The notes: generated by a model not told the origin, from the sequence alone. A stretch of 64,000 nt of DNA from an uncultured Sphingomonadaceae bacterium (GCA_947497085.1 CANMFE010000003.1:324001-388000), one strand, 5' to 3'; numbered from the stretch's first letter, positions 25,993-35,562 are shown. Numbers and translations: made by a program.

Positions 25993-26991
25993 ATGACCAG
26001 CCCTGCCAAATATGACATTCTCGCCATCGGCAATGCCATTGTCGACATCATGGCCCCTTGCGAAGATTCGTTTATCGAAGAACATGGGCTCAACCGCGGC
26101 GGCATGATGCTGGTTGATGCAACACAGTCAAAGGCGCTTTATGACGCCATGGGCCCGGCCCGTGAAATCAGCGGCGGCAGCGCTGCCAACACGCTGGCAG
26201 GCATGGCCAGCATGGGCAATAAATGCGCCTTTATCGGCCAGGTGGCCGACGACCAGCTGGGCATGATTTTTGCACATGATATCCGCGCCGTTGGCATTGA
26301 TTTTACCACCGCAGCGCGCGAGGGCGAACCGCCCACCGCCAACTGCATCATATTGGTGACACCCGATGGACAGCGCACTATGAATACATTTCTGGGCGCT
26401 TCGCAATTCCTGCCCGAAAAAGCGCTCGACAAACAGATGATCGCCGACAGTGCCATTCTGTACCTGGAAGGTTATCTGTGGGATCCTGAAGAACCGCGCG
26501 CCGCGATGCGTGCCGCCATCGACACGGCCCGGGCGGCGGGGCGCAAGGTCGCCTTCACCCTGTCTGACGCTTTTGTCATCGACCGTTACCGCGATGATTT
26601 TCACAGCCTGATCAACGATGGCCTGATTGATATTTTGTTCGCCAATGAGGTTGAACTGGCATCGCTGATGCAGAATGACGATTTTGACAGCGCAGCCGCT
26701 GAATTGGCGGCTAAGGTGCCAACGCTGGTTGTAACCCGCGGACCGGGCGGGGCTATTGCCATGCAAAATGGCGTGCGTGCTTCAGTTGCAGCCGAGCCGA
26801 TTGACAAAGTCGTCGATACAACCGGCGCGGGCGATTCTTTCGCTGCCGGCTTCCTGTCGGGCATGAGCGCGGGCAAGGATCCCGAAACCTGCCTGAAAAT
26901 GGGCGCAGTTGCTGCGGCAGAAATTATATCCCATTTCGGCGCACGCCCCGAGATTGATCTCAAAGCGTTGCTCGCCGAAAAGGTCGGCTAA
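25993..26991 (+). CDS. PfkB-family sugar kinase, adenosine kinase-like
   Basis: A 332-residue ribokinase-family enzyme. The N-terminal YDILAIGNAIVDIMA, the substrate-binding GGSAANTLAGMASMGN, and the PfkB signature VVDTTGAGDSFAAGFLSG with its catalytic Asp are visible. Close relatives in alphaproteobacteria are annotated as adenosine kinases, which phosphorylate adenosine to AMP; the exact nucleoside or sugar cannot be read with certainty. It converges on the flippase gene with a 12-bp gap. Confidence 0.9.
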   Translation: MTSPAKYDILAIGNAIVDIMAPCEDSFIEEHGLNRGGMMLVDATQSKALYDAMGPAREISGGSAANTLAGMASMGNKCAFIGQVADDQLGMIFAHDIRAVGIDFTTAAREGEPPTANCIILVTPDGQRTMNTFLGASQFLPEKALDKQMIADSAILYLEGYLWDPEEPRAAMRAAIDTARAAGRKVAFTLSDAFVIDRYRDDFHSLINDGLIDILFANEVELASLMQNDDFDSAAAELAAKVPTLVVTRGPGGAIAMQNGVRASVAAEPIDKVVDTTGAGDSFAAGFLSGMSAGKDPETCLKMGAVAAAEIISHFGARPEIDLKALLAEKVG

Positions 26992-27003
26992 AACTGACTG
27001 CAC

Positions 27004-28551
27004 TCAATCTGCATTGGAAGGCGGCGTTTCTTCTTCGCCGCCGCCTTTGCGCATGCGAAACAGTTCACGGTCCTCTGCGCCAAAACCCCGGTGCCAGATG
27101 ATAAAGCCGTACAGACCAAGTATCACCGGAATGCCGATCAGCAGCTCGGCCCATTCCGGCGCATAGCGGGTGAACAGCCAACCCACTATCGTGGCGACAG
27201 CCGCAGCCCATACCAGCGCCCAGCGCCAGCCATTGACTGGCGCGCCCAATATGCGCGAGAGCAGCACCGCCTTCACAACCGATGCAAAACCAAGTGACAG
27301 CATAAGGGCCAGGGCCACAGCCGCCGCATATGTCGCCGGTTTCAGGTCATAGGATTTTGCCAGCAAGATCAGGGCAACCGACAACAGCGCCTGCAATGCC
27401 AGCATCGATAGTGAGATGATCAGGTTGCGGTGGCGCGCGACATAGACCAGCACCGATTCGCTGACTACAGCTGTCGCGGCAACCACTTCGGCCGCGAGCA
27501 GGAATGCCAGCGCGCCGGTTCCCACCACGAATTGTGGCCCGATCAGGCCCATCACGCCTTCGCCAGGTATCCCCAGTGCAAGCGCAATACCCGCCTGTAT
27601 CGCAATGATCCAGAAACCGACCTGTCCGACCTGTTTGGCAATTTCCTTGAGCCTGTTCTCTTTGAGATTGCGGGTAATCACAGGGCCAAGAATCGGATCA
27701 AAACTGGTTTTCAGCTTTTGCGGCAGGCTCGCCACTTGCTGCGCCGCCCAGTAAATGCCGACAATGGCTGGCGAAGCGAACAGGCCAAGAATGAACAGGT
27801 CGAGCCGGCGGCTGCCCCATTCCACCGCATCGGCGGCAGCAAGCGGTATATTCTGCCGCGTGATCTGAAACAGCTGCACCGGCTTTGGTCGCCAGCCATG
27901 CGGGACACCATAGCTTTTCAGAAGCGGCCAGATCGAAGCGATAAATGCTGCCAGCATCGACAGCACATAGGACAGGATCAACCCGTCACGCGCCGAATAG
28001 AAATAGAGCGCCCCTGCAGCGATGCTGATGGTCCAGGGTTCAATGACCGCGCGCGCACGCACAGTTGAGGCAATATCATAACGATAGGCGAGCGCGGCCA
28101 AGGCGATATCCGACCCGGCAATGAAAAATATAACCAATGGCAGGAAGCGGTCAAAGCCGTTGATTTCACTATTAGGAAACATTGCCTGCGGAAAGGCAAT
28201 CAGCACCAGGGCAGCTGCGGCAGAAGCTATTGCGCTGACCAGAAGGCCATCGAAAACCACATGTACATGTGGGCGGTGTGTACGGCTGATTTGTTCAGCA
28301 AGACCCCGGCGCAGCCCCAGAGTGGCCAACTGCGCGGCCAGTTCGACAATCAGTATCGCATAGGCGAATCGCCCCAGCGCCTCCGCGCCATAAAGCCGCC
28401 CGGCAATAAACAGGAATGGCAAACGCGCTGCCAGCCGTAACAGGAATCCGAAAAAATTGGTGCGTCCGCCCTTGGCAAGCTTGGCAATATCGCCATTCTT
28501 TCCATCACCTGTATCAGATGCAGCGGCTGTTTCAGGGGTTTTGTCAGTCAA
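27004..28551 (-). CDS. Polysaccharide/oligosaccharide flippase (MATE/Wzx superfamily)
   Basis: A 515-residue inner-membrane protein with about 12-14 hydrophobic segments, preceded by a cytosolic polar N-terminus (about 30 residues) and followed by an acidic tail. The first membrane helices, GGRTNFFGFLLRLAARLPFLFIAGRLYGAEALGRFAYA (residues 29-66, a single continuous landmark beginning GGRTNFFGFL), resemble Wzx-type flippases. The cargo is unknown: no glycosyltransferases lie nearby. It follows gpsA on the same strand by 102 bp. Confidence 0.82.
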   Translation of the reverse strand: MTDKTPETAAASDTGDGKNGDIAKLAKGGRTNFFGFLLRLAARLPFLFIAGRLYGAEALGRFAYAILIVELAAQLATLGLRRGLAEQISRTHRPHVHVVFDGLLVSAIASAAAALVLIAFPQAMFPNSEINGFDRFLPLVIFFIAGSDIALAALAYRYDIASTVRARAVIEPWTISIAAGALYFYSARDGLILSYVLSMLAAFIASIWPLLKSYGVPHGWRPKPVQLFQITRQNIPLAAADAVEWGSRRLDLFILGLFASPAIVGIYWAAQQVASLPQKLKTSFDPILGPVITRNLKENRLKEIAKQVGQVGFWIIAIQAGIALALGIPGEGVMGLIGPQFVVGTGALAFLLAAEVVAATAVVSESVLVYVARHRNLIISLSMLALQALLSVALILLAKSYDLKPATYAAAVALALMLSLGFASVVKAVLLSRILGAPVNGWRWALVWAAAVATIVGWLFTRYAPEWAELLIGIPVILGLYGFIIWHRGFGAEDRELFRMRKGGGEEETPPSNAD

Positions 28552-28653
28552 ACGGCTGGGCCTGTGTTGCTTGGGCAGGTCAGCGGTTTAAGCAGGGTTT
28601 TGGTCAAAATACCAGAGCCAGGGCCAGAACATCTTCCAGAAGCGGCCATATGC

Positions 28654-29655
28654 CTATTCCGCCCGCAAGGGCCGCGCCAGCAGCATGCCCACCATTTCCG
28701 CAGCGCTGCATTGTCCTTCCAACAAAGCGCATACGGCATCCACAATCGGCATATCCACGCCCTTGTCGCGAGCAAAACGTTGCAGCACCGGCGCAGTTGA
28801 CGCCCCTTCTGCAACAGTGTGCCTGTCCGCCATTAGCTCAGCCGCACTTTGCCCCTTGCCCAGCCCCATGCCGAGCGAAAAATTGCGCGAGCTGGTCGAG
28901 GAGCAGGTGAGTACCAGATCGCCAAGGCCCGAAAGGCCCGACAGGGTTTCGGCCTGGGCCCCGCAGGCGAGGCCGAAACGTGTCATTTCGGCAAAGCCGC
29001 GGCTAATCAGCGAGGCCCGTGCATTCTGGCCCAGCCCCAGCCCATCGACCACACCGCAGGCGATGGCGAGCACATTTTTGACCGCACCGCCAATTTCCGC
29101 GCCCACAATATCCGCCGAATAATAGGGCCGGAAAAACGGTCGAGCGATGGCGGGAGAAAGCCGCTGCCACTGCGCCTCATTGCTGCATGCCAGCGTCACC
29201 GCCGTTGGTTGCGAACGCGCCACTTCATGCGCGAATGTCGGCCCGGAAAGCACCGCAATATCATTGCCGCCCACAGTCTCTGCCGCCACATCTACCATGA
29301 ATTTCTGTGTTCTCGCCTCTATCCCCTTGGAGCACAGCACAAGGTCGGCCGGCGTGCCTGGAAGGTCGTTCAGAACGGCGCGCATATGCTGTGCAGGCGT
29401 GACGATCAGCAGCGTACTGCACACCGCCATCATGCCGAGATCAGATGTCGCGGATATAGCCTTAGGAAGCGGGATATCAGGCAGGTAAAGCGAATTGCCA
29501 TGGTCGCGGTTAATCTCCTCCACCAGCGCTTCCTCACGCGCCCAGAGCAAGACATTGCGCCCATCCGATGCCAGCATCGCAGCCAGCGCCGTACCCCATG
29601 CCCCTGCACCTACGACGCCAATATCTGCCCGTTCACCATCTGCTGCTATTGTCAT
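28654..29655 (-). CDS. gpsA: Glycerol-3-phosphate dehydrogenase [NAD(P)+]
   Basis: A 333-residue enzyme that reduces dihydroxyacetone phosphate to sn-glycerol 3-phosphate for phospholipid synthesis. The Rossmann motif GAGAWGTALAAMLA, the segment SKGIEARTQKF, SGPTFAHEVA, and the catalytic region GGAVKNVLAIACGVVDGLGLG (with its conserved Lys) are all present. Its start overlaps the tsaD stop by 4 bp (ATGA). Confidence 0.96.
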   Translation of the reverse strand: MTIAADGERADIGVVGAGAWGTALAAMLASDGRNVLLWAREEALVEEINRDHGNSLYLPDIPLPKAISATSDLGMMAVCSTLLIVTPAQHMRAVLNDLPGTPADLVLCSKGIEARTQKFMVDVAAETVGGNDIAVLSGPTFAHEVARSQPTAVTLACSNEAQWQRLSPAIARPFFRPYYSADIVGAEIGGAVKNVLAIACGVVDGLGLGQNARASLISRGFAEMTRFGLACGAQAETLSGLSGLGDLVLTCSSTSSRNFSLGMGLGKGQSAAELMADRHTVAEGASTAPVLQRFARDKGVDMPIVDAVCALLEGQCSAAEMVGMLLARPLRAE

Positions 29656-30686
29656 GCCTTCACTCCTGCGCCGCGCGCTTTTTCCGCATGTTCATCCAGC
29701 GGCCAGCGCGGCCGCGCCGCGATATCAAGAGGATCACTCAAACCGGCTTCAAACCGCTCCGCCCCCGCCCAGCCTATCATGGCCGCATTGTCGGTGCAGA
29801 GCCAGGGCGGCGGTGCCACAAACCGCATATCATGGCTGGCCGCCACGCCTTCCAGCATGCCGCGTATCGCGGTGTTGGACGCAACACCGCCCGCCACCAC
29901 AAGCGATTCCATGCCGCCATGTTCGCGCAGCGCCTTTTCAAGCCTGTCCTGCAGGCAATCGAGCACCGCCTGCTGAAAAGAAGCGGCAAGATCTGCATCC
30001 CCATAATCACCCGACTGATGCGCGCGCAGCACCGCGCTTTTCAGCCCGGCAAAAGAAAAATGCGGCTCTGCCGAACGCAGCAGGGGACGCGGCAATGGCA
30101 CCGCCTCCGGGTCACCGGTGCTGGCCAGTTTTTCCACCTGCGGTCCGCCCGGATAGCCGAGCCCCAGTATTTTCGCAGTTTTGTCAAATGCTTCACCCAC
30201 CGCATCGTCAATCGTGGTTGCCAGCCGCCGATATTGCCCCACGCCATCCACGCGCAGAATCTGGCAATGGCCGCCCGATACGAGCAGCAGCATATAGGGG
30301 AAATCAAGCGCCGCATCGACGAGACGCGGCGAGAGTGCATGCCCTTCCAGATGATTGACCGCGATCAGCGGCTTGCCGGCCGCCATGGCCAGTGCCTTGC
30401 CCGTCACCAGCCCCACCATCACCCCGCCAATCAGGCCGGGCCCCGCGGTTGCGGCAATGGCGTCCATATCATCCAGCGTCATATCGGCGTCGGCCAGCGC
30501 CGCTTCGATCAGGGGCGTAATATGCTGGGCATGCGCCCGCGCCGCTATTTCCGGCACCACGCCGCCATAATCCTTATGCTCCTCCTCCTGCGTCTGCAGG
30601 CGGTGGGCATGAATCGTGCGATCCCTCCCTATAATCGCCGCCGCGCTCTCGTCGCAGCTCGATTCAATTCCCAAAATCAGCGCCAT
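29652..30686 (-). CDS. tsaD: tRNA N6-threonylcarbamoyltransferase TsaD
   Basis: A 344-residue Kae1/TsaD protein that transfers threonylcarbamoyl to A37 of ANN-decoding tRNAs. It begins MALILGIESSCDESAAA and has the metal ligands His112 and His116 in VNHLEGHALSP, plus LLVSGGHCQI, GEAFDKTAKILGLGYPGGP, FSFAGLKSA and VAGGVASN. ATG 30686 is chosen over an in-frame start at 30707. It is divergent from hemC with only 43 bp between start codons, a very common alphaproteobacterial pairing. Confidence 0.97.
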   Translation of the reverse strand: MALILGIESSCDESAAAIIGRDRTIHAHRLQTQEEEHKDYGGVVPEIAARAHAQHITPLIEAALADADMTLDDMDAIAATAGPGLIGGVMVGLVTGKALAMAAGKPLIAVNHLEGHALSPRLVDAALDFPYMLLLVSGGHCQILRVDGVGQYRRLATTIDDAVGEAFDKTAKILGLGYPGGPQVEKLASTGDPEAVPLPRPLLRSAEPHFSFAGLKSAVLRAHQSGDYGDADLAASFQQAVLDCLQDRLEKALREHGGMESLVVAGGVASNTAIRGMLEGVAASHDMRFVAPPPWLCTDNAAMIGWAGAERFEAGLSDPLDIAARPRWPLDEHAEKARGAGVKA

Positions 30687-30729
30687 AACCCTTTTCCTTA
30701 GCCACAATGGGCGCTAGCACAAGACCAGT

Positions 30730-31701
30730 ATGAATGAAAACCAGAGACCTCAATTGCCAGAGGCCATTGCAAGGCTGCTGACGCGCCGTCCGCTGATCCT
30801 TGGCACACGCCAGTCGCCGCTGGCCATGGCACAGGCGCGTGAGACCGCACAGCGGCTGCGCGACGCTTATCATCTGCCTGATGATGCCATCACGCTGTTG
30901 CCTGTGGTGGCCAGCGGCGACAGGGTACAGGACCGCGCATTGCGCGATCTGGGCGGTAAGGCGCTATGGACGCGTGAGCTTGACCGCGCACTGGTGGACG
31001 GTGAGATTGATTTTGCCGTGCATTCCATGAAGGATGTAGAAACCATCCGTCCTGACATGTTTCACGTTGCGGCCATGCTGCCACGCGCCGATGTGCGCGA
31101 TGTGCTGCTGGGCGCGGATTCGATTGACGCGATCCCGCACGGGGCGGTTTTCGGCACCAGTTCACCCCGCCGCGCCGCACAGATGCAATCGCTGCGTGCA
31201 GACGTGAAAATCACACTGTTTCGCGGCAATGTCGCCACACGCATAGCCAAGCTGGCTCAGGGGGAGGCAGATATTACCCTGCTGGCTGCTGCAGGGCTGG
31301 CGCGGCTCGATATGCAGGAGGTCGGAACGCCTCTGGAAACTGACTCATGGCTACCCGCCGCATCACAGGGCGCCATTGGGCTGGAGGCATTGCACGCCAA
31401 TACGGATATATGCCGGTTCCTGACCGGAGTAGCCCACCGCGAAACCATGCAGTGTGTCGCCGCCGAACGCGCATTTTTGAACGCGCTGCAGGGCGATTGC
31501 CATAGCCCGGTGAGTGCGCTGGCAACGTACGAGGGCGGCATGATTACATTGCGCGGCGAACTTTACAGCGAGGATGGCAGCAAAAAAGTTGCAGGCACTA
31601 CGCAGTTCCAGGCCAGCGACGATAAAAACCCAGCCATGCTCGCGGCAGAATTGCTGGAACGCGCTGACCCCGCCATTGCGCAGCTGTTCGGCAGCGCATG
31701 A
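30730..31701 (+). CDS. hemC: Hydroxymethylbilane synthase
   Basis: A 323-residue porphobilinogen deaminase of the heme pathway. It contains LILGTRQSPLAMAQA, FAVHSMKDVETIRP, GTSSPRRAAQM, RGNVATRIAKL and LPAASQGAIGLE. The dipyrromethane cofactor is expected on Cys257 in LQGDCHSPVSA. The N-terminus has about 20 extra residues before the core. It overlaps hemD by 4 bp. Confidence 0.97.
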   Translation: MNENQRPQLPEAIARLLTRRPLILGTRQSPLAMAQARETAQRLRDAYHLPDDAITLLPVVASGDRVQDRALRDLGGKALWTRELDRALVDGEIDFAVHSMKDVETIRPDMFHVAAMLPRADVRDVLLGADSIDAIPHGAVFGTSSPRRAAQMQSLRADVKITLFRGNVATRIAKLAQGEADITLLAAAGLARLDMQEVGTPLETDSWLPAASQGAIGLEALHANTDICRFLTGVAHRETMQCVAAERAFLNALQGDCHSPVSALATYEGGMITLRGELYSEDGSKKVAGTTQFQASDDKNPAMLAAELLERADPAIAQLFGSA

Positions 31702-32381
31702 CTCAGCCGCTGGTCATCATCCGCCCCGAACCGGGTGCAAGCGCAACAATGCAGCGCGCCGTTCAGGCTGGCTGGATCGTTATAAAAGAGCCGCTCTTTC
31801 ATATACATGCTTTGCCATGGGCCATAGCCGGCGGCGTGAAATATGACGCGCTTTTGGCCGGCAGCGCCAATGCCTTTCGCCATGGCGGGGACAATTTGGC
31901 GAAGCTTGCGCACCTGCCTGTCTACGGCGTGGGCCATAAAACTGCCGCACTGGCACGCGAATGCGGATTTTCGGTTGCACAAACCGGAAATGGCGGTCTC
32001 TCCAGACTTTTGCCTGCGCTCAAAAGTGATGGGAAGAAACATATATTATGGTTATCCGGGCACCATTATGTACCACTGCCCACACATGACATGCAGATTG
32101 ACCGGGTCGCAGTCTATGCCAGCGAAGCCGGGCAGATGCCGGATTCGCTGGTCGAATCGTTGCGACGACCTGCCATAATCGCGCTGCACTCCGCCCGCGC
32201 CGCCACACATTTTCGTGAACTGGCTGTACGCAGGGAAGTCAACATCGCCCAAATGTCGCTCGCCTGCTTCGCCCCGCGCATTGCCGAAGCCGCGGGCAAA
32301 GGATGGGCAGAGATAGCCACAGCAAAATCGCCCGATGACGAAGCTTTGCTGGAAGTGGCCGCGCAATTGTGTAAAACATGA
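31698..32381 (+). CDS. hemD: Uroporphyrinogen-III synthase
   Basis: A 227-residue HemD, which closes and rearranges hydroxymethylbilane to uroporphyrinogen III. The family is poorly conserved. The assignment rests on length, the N-terminal LVIIRPEPGASATMQRA, the internal AVYASEAGQMPDSLVESL, the late ALHSARAATHFRELA, and its 4-bp overlap with hemC. A 55-bp gap separates it from the next gene. Confidence 0.9.
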   Translation: MTQPLVIIRPEPGASATMQRAVQAGWIVIKEPLFHIHALPWAIAGGVKYDALLAGSANAFRHGGDNLAKLAHLPVYGVGHKTAALARECGFSVAQTGNGGLSRLLPALKSDGKKHILWLSGHHYVPLPTHDMQIDRVAVYASEAGQMPDSLVESLRRPAIIALHSARAATHFRELAVRREVNIAQMSLACFAPRIAEAAGKGWAEIATAKSPDDEALLEVAAQLCKT

Positions 32382-32436
32382 CTGATATGGCTGCATTGCC
32401 GCATTTTATGCATTTTTAGAAAGATCAGGACTTTTT

Positions 32437-33375
32437 ATGAGCCGGGATTATGAACCGATTTCCTCCACGCAAGGCAAGAAATCGGGCATTCGCAACACTA
32501 TCATTCTATTGCTGGTCGCTTTTATAGGCGGCGTGATTGCCACAGGCTGGGCCGTCAGCAAATTTGACCTGTTTGGTGATGATAGCGCTACAACGCAGGA
32601 AGTGTCCGCTGAAAATGGCGAAACTGCTGCGCCCGCCGCAGCGGCTCTGGAAGAGCGTATCCAGCCCGATGGCACGGTTAGCCCGCCCGAACCCGAAGAT
32701 ACACCGTCAATATCGATTGAACCTGATCAGGAACGCGCGCTCGCCCGCCGTGTTGCCGATCTGGAAGACAGGCTGTCGCGCATTAATGTGCAGGCACAGG
32801 CCGCGGGCGGCAATGCAGCCCGCGCCGAGGGGTTGCTCATCGCCTTTGCCGCGCGCCGGGCGCTCGATCGCGGATCTTCGTTGGGATATATTGAAGAGCA
32901 GCTGAAACTGCGTTTTGGCGCAGCCCAGCCCGTTGCGGTCACCACCATTATCAACGCCGCGAAAAGCCCGGTCACGCTGGACGAGCTGCGCACCAAGCTG
33001 GACGAAATCAGTCCCGACCTCACCAGCGGCAGCAGCGATGCCGGTCTGTGGGAAGGGTTCCGCAAGGAAGTCAGTGAGCTTTTCGTTGTACGCCGTGAAG
33101 GAGCCCCGTCAACCGCGCCGGATCAAAGACTGGCGCGCGCACAGCGCTATCTGGAAACCGACAGGGTTGAAGCTGCACTGGAGGAAGTCAAGCGGATGCC
33201 GGGTGATGCCGGCGAATGGACCACGCTTGCCAAACGCTACATTGACGCGCGCACCGCGCTCGACTTGATCGAAACCGCTGCGATTCTGGAACCACGCGCT
33301 TTGCGGACTTCCGAAGGCACAAAAGTGCAACAGCCCTCTCCGCTCACACCGGAAGGCGCCCTGCCTCCACAATAA
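32437..33375 (+). CDS. Single-pass membrane protein, candidate alphaproteobacterial Mic60 (mitofilin-like)
   Basis: A 312-residue protein with a short cytosolic N-terminus, one transmembrane helix (IILLLVAFIGGVIATGWAV, about 22-40), an acidic Pro-rich linker (45-95), a predicted coiled coil (about 95-125, LARRVADLEDRLSRI) and an alpha-helical C-terminal part (RAQRYLETDRVEAALEEVKRMPG followed by a helix). This order, and the location directly after hemC-hemD, match what is reported for bacterial Mic60, which shapes intracytoplasmic or inner membranes. The protein is shorter than many Mic60 proteins, so the call is tentative. Confidence 0.55.
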   Translation: MSRDYEPISSTQGKKSGIRNTIILLLVAFIGGVIATGWAVSKFDLFGDDSATTQEVSAENGETAAPAAAALEERIQPDGTVSPPEPEDTPSISIEPDQERALARRVADLEDRLSRINVQAQAAGGNAARAEGLLIAFAARRALDRGSSLGYIEEQLKLRFGAAQPVAVTTIINAAKSPVTLDELRTKLDEISPDLTSGSSDAGLWEGFRKEVSELFVVRREGAPSTAPDQRLARAQRYLETDRVEAALEEVKRMPGDAGEWTTLAKRYIDARTALDLIETAAILEPRALRTSEGTKVQQPSPLTPEGALPPQ

Positions 33376-33403
33376 AGTACGTCTCATAGATAATGTAACA
33401 GAC

Positions 33404-33438
33404 AGCGCTACCGCCGTGCGGTGGTATCTGTTTTGTCA
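33404..33438 (+). terminator. Probable Rho-independent terminator
   Basis: Hairpin with outer ACAGA/TCTGT and inner TACCGCC/GGTGGTA arms (asymmetric bulge) followed by TTTTG, 30 bp after the mitofilin-like gene. Confidence 0.6.
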
Positions 33439-33619
33439 ACTCTTCCGGAAACGTCTGCCGGCGACAATGCGCGCCTAGCGCTTCGCCATGATGCAGATAC
33501 GCAGATTACATTATATTCATTAGTCAATGTAGCCGGAAATTGATAAAATCAATTGTTTTTCGATACTTAATGGAGCACTATCCGGCATCAATGTTTGTGT
33601 ATCGTAGAGGAGACATGAA

Positions 33620-34156
33620 ATGCAATATGCAGTTTTGGCGATTGTGCTCATTGCCGGATTATTTCTGAACAGCTGTACTGACAAGAACAAGCCTTCCGAT
33701 CCAATAGATGAGGCTTCTGACAACTCACCCGCGACGTCCATCCGTACCGCCTCCCCTGTCGACGAATCCAAACCGGAAGACGGTCAGTCTTCATCGGCAC
33801 AGGAAAAAGGCGCAGCAGTCCCCGGTGCTGGTCCCGTCCTGGTGACATTCAGGGATCCCAATCCGATTCTCGCCGATGCAGAAAGGCAAGGAAGAATCAC
33901 CTTAGAGCGCGGTTGCGTCATTTTTACCGAAAGCGGATCGGCAAAGCGTTACACCGCTGTATTCGCCAAACCGGCTAGCATTGTGGATGGCAGAGACGGA
34001 GCCATTGCAATACGCGCCGCAGGGCAGATTATTCCGATAGGACAGGAAGTCATTTTCGGGGGAGGAGCCATACCGGATTCGGAAGCGGACGGAGCCGGAA
34101 AGGCCAAGGCGGGGCAATGTCCGCAAAACTACTATGCAATAGGAGAATTGCGATGA
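33620..34156 (+). CDS. Hypothetical lipoprotein coupled to a secreted protease
   Basis: A 178-residue protein of unknown function. MQYAVLAIVLIAGLFLNSC is a lipoprotein signal with Cys19. Residues 20-75 are a low-complexity Ser/Asp/Pro linker, followed by a compact C-terminal domain (about 80-178) with two cysteines (RGCVIF and GQCPQNYY). The SD GAGGAG is 6 bases from the ATG. Its stop overlaps the start of the trypsin-fold protease (ATGA), and the stop-proximal AGGAG serves that protease. A role as protease inhibitor, chaperone or anchor is a reasonable guess but not shown. Confidence 0.75.
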   Translation: MQYAVLAIVLIAGLFLNSCTDKNKPSDPIDEASDNSPATSIRTASPVDESKPEDGQSSSAQEKGAAVPGAGPVLVTFRDPNPILADAERQGRITLERGCVIFTESGSAKRYTAVFAKPASIVDGRDGAIAIRAAGQIIPIGQEVIFGGGAIPDSEADGAGKAKAGQCPQNYYAIGELR

Positions 34157-35436
34157 AATATGCAGCCATGATACTTGTTGGCATGACGATGGCAGCGCCC
34201 GTCCATGCGCAGGAAGAAAACCCTCTTGATGCAGAGGTGGTGACAGATTCTGTGGGTCAGAATCCGAGTGTAATCTACCTGATGAAGCAATATAATCTCT
34301 CCGCCGAGGAAGCCACCCGCCGGATCGACCTGCAAGGCGATATTGTTGCCATGTCCGAAAGGTTGAATCGGGATAATGATCCGGCATATGCGGACATGTA
34401 CATCCAACACGAGCCAGTATATAAAATCATCGTTCGCTTTGCGGACAAAAAGGATCGCACGGCATTTCTGGACCAGCTGGATCCAAAATTGCAGCGTTAT
34501 GTACAGCTGAAAAACGCAACACGGTCACGGGTCAGGATAAACCAAGAACTTGGCACATTGGCGACAGCCATTAATGCCGCTGGCATTGAATATAGCGGCG
34601 GCTTTGATCTGGAAAATACACGTTATGAGGTCATTGTCGCCAACCAGTCCGATGCGGATACAATATCGACGCTGGTTCCGGCATCTCTGAAAAAAGACGT
34701 TGATGTCAAAGTCGGGATCGTTCCTGTTTCGGAAGCTGCGCCTTATGGCGTGAAGGCCGGCGATGTGATCCGCGGCGGATATACGATCCGCAAGGCGGCG
34801 AATAGCACAGCGCCACGCTGTACACTGGGCTATAATGTCACGTACAAGTCGGGAACCACGACCAAGCGCGGGGTCGTTACTGCGGGACACTGCGATAATA
34901 CCATGTATTTTTCCGTGGGCGGGCATTGGGTCACACTGCACAGTCCTGTCATCGAACGCGACCCGGACGTTCACAACAATGCCAAATATGACTATCAGGT
35001 CTGGGAAACAACTGGCCTGGCCAGCAACAATGATGTCTATTTCCGCGACCTTGAAAACATCCCGGAATTTCCGTCTTCAGGCACTTTTGACCTTACATCC
35101 ATAACCACATTCATGAATCAGAAAAAAGGGATGGTCGTATGCAAGTCAGGCGCAGTCACTGGCATTACCTGTGGCCAGATCATTGATGGCAACGCCTATC
35201 GCAACGGTGCCTACGGATGGATCAAGGTCAGCAAGACCTATCAGTCCGATCTCAGCAAGCCGGGCGATAGCGGCGGGCCGTGGTTCATATATCCGAATTC
35301 GTCCACCTCGATATCCGGTACCGGTATACATGCTGCAGGCGGACTCAACGATTCCGGTTATAATGCCGTATCGGTCTATATGCCGATAGATTATATAAAC
35401 GATCACTTGTCTTCGGTTTCGACAGTCAAAAACTAG
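34153..35436 (+). CDS. Secreted trypsin-fold serine protease with N-terminal prodomain
   Basis: A 427-residue protein: signal peptide MKYAAMILVGMTMAAPVHA, a prodomain of about 180 residues, and a chymotrypsin-like domain from about residue 205. The catalytic triad is visible as His246 (TAGHCDN), Asp280 (KYDYQVW) and Ser373 (KPGDSGGPW). Cysteine pairs flank the His (RCTLGY and GHC) and lie at VCKSG/ITCGQ. The layout is like the alpha-lytic/streptogrisin group, which needs its prodomain for folding. The AGGAG 8 bases before the ATG lies inside the upstream lipoprotein gene. Confidence 0.88.
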   Translation: MKYAAMILVGMTMAAPVHAQEENPLDAEVVTDSVGQNPSVIYLMKQYNLSAEEATRRIDLQGDIVAMSERLNRDNDPAYADMYIQHEPVYKIIVRFADKKDRTAFLDQLDPKLQRYVQLKNATRSRVRINQELGTLATAINAAGIEYSGGFDLENTRYEVIVANQSDADTISTLVPASLKKDVDVKVGIVPVSEAAPYGVKAGDVIRGGYTIRKAANSTAPRCTLGYNVTYKSGTTTKRGVVTAGHCDNTMYFSVGGHWVTLHSPVIERDPDVHNNAKYDYQVWETTGLASNNDVYFRDLENIPEFPSSGTFDLTSITTFMNQKKGMVVCKSGAVTGITCGQIIDGNAYRNGAYGWIKVSKTYQSDLSKPGDSGGPWFIYPNSSTSISGTGIHAAGGLNDSGYNAVSVYMPIDYINDHLSSVSTVKN

Positions 35437-35467
35437 ACGGCGCGTTTTCAAGCGTACAGCATATATG

Positions 35468-35506
35468 GGCAGCTTTGCATATTTGCATGCGAAGCTGCCT
35501 TATTTT
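35468..35506 (+). terminator. Rho-independent terminator of the lipoprotein-protease pair
   Basis: Stem GGCAGCTTTGCAT / ATGCGAAGCTGCC (one mismatch) with a short loop and a TTATTTT tail, 32 bp after the protease stop. Confidence 0.8.
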
Positions 35507-35562
35507 GCAAGAAACCATGATCGCTTCTTAAGGATATATTTTGCAAAAGAGACAGTGAGTAA

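Noticed and set aside
28849-29976. A 375-codon plus-strand frame over gpsA and tsaD.
   Set aside because: Antisense to two well-supported genes; composition is typical of a shadow frame.
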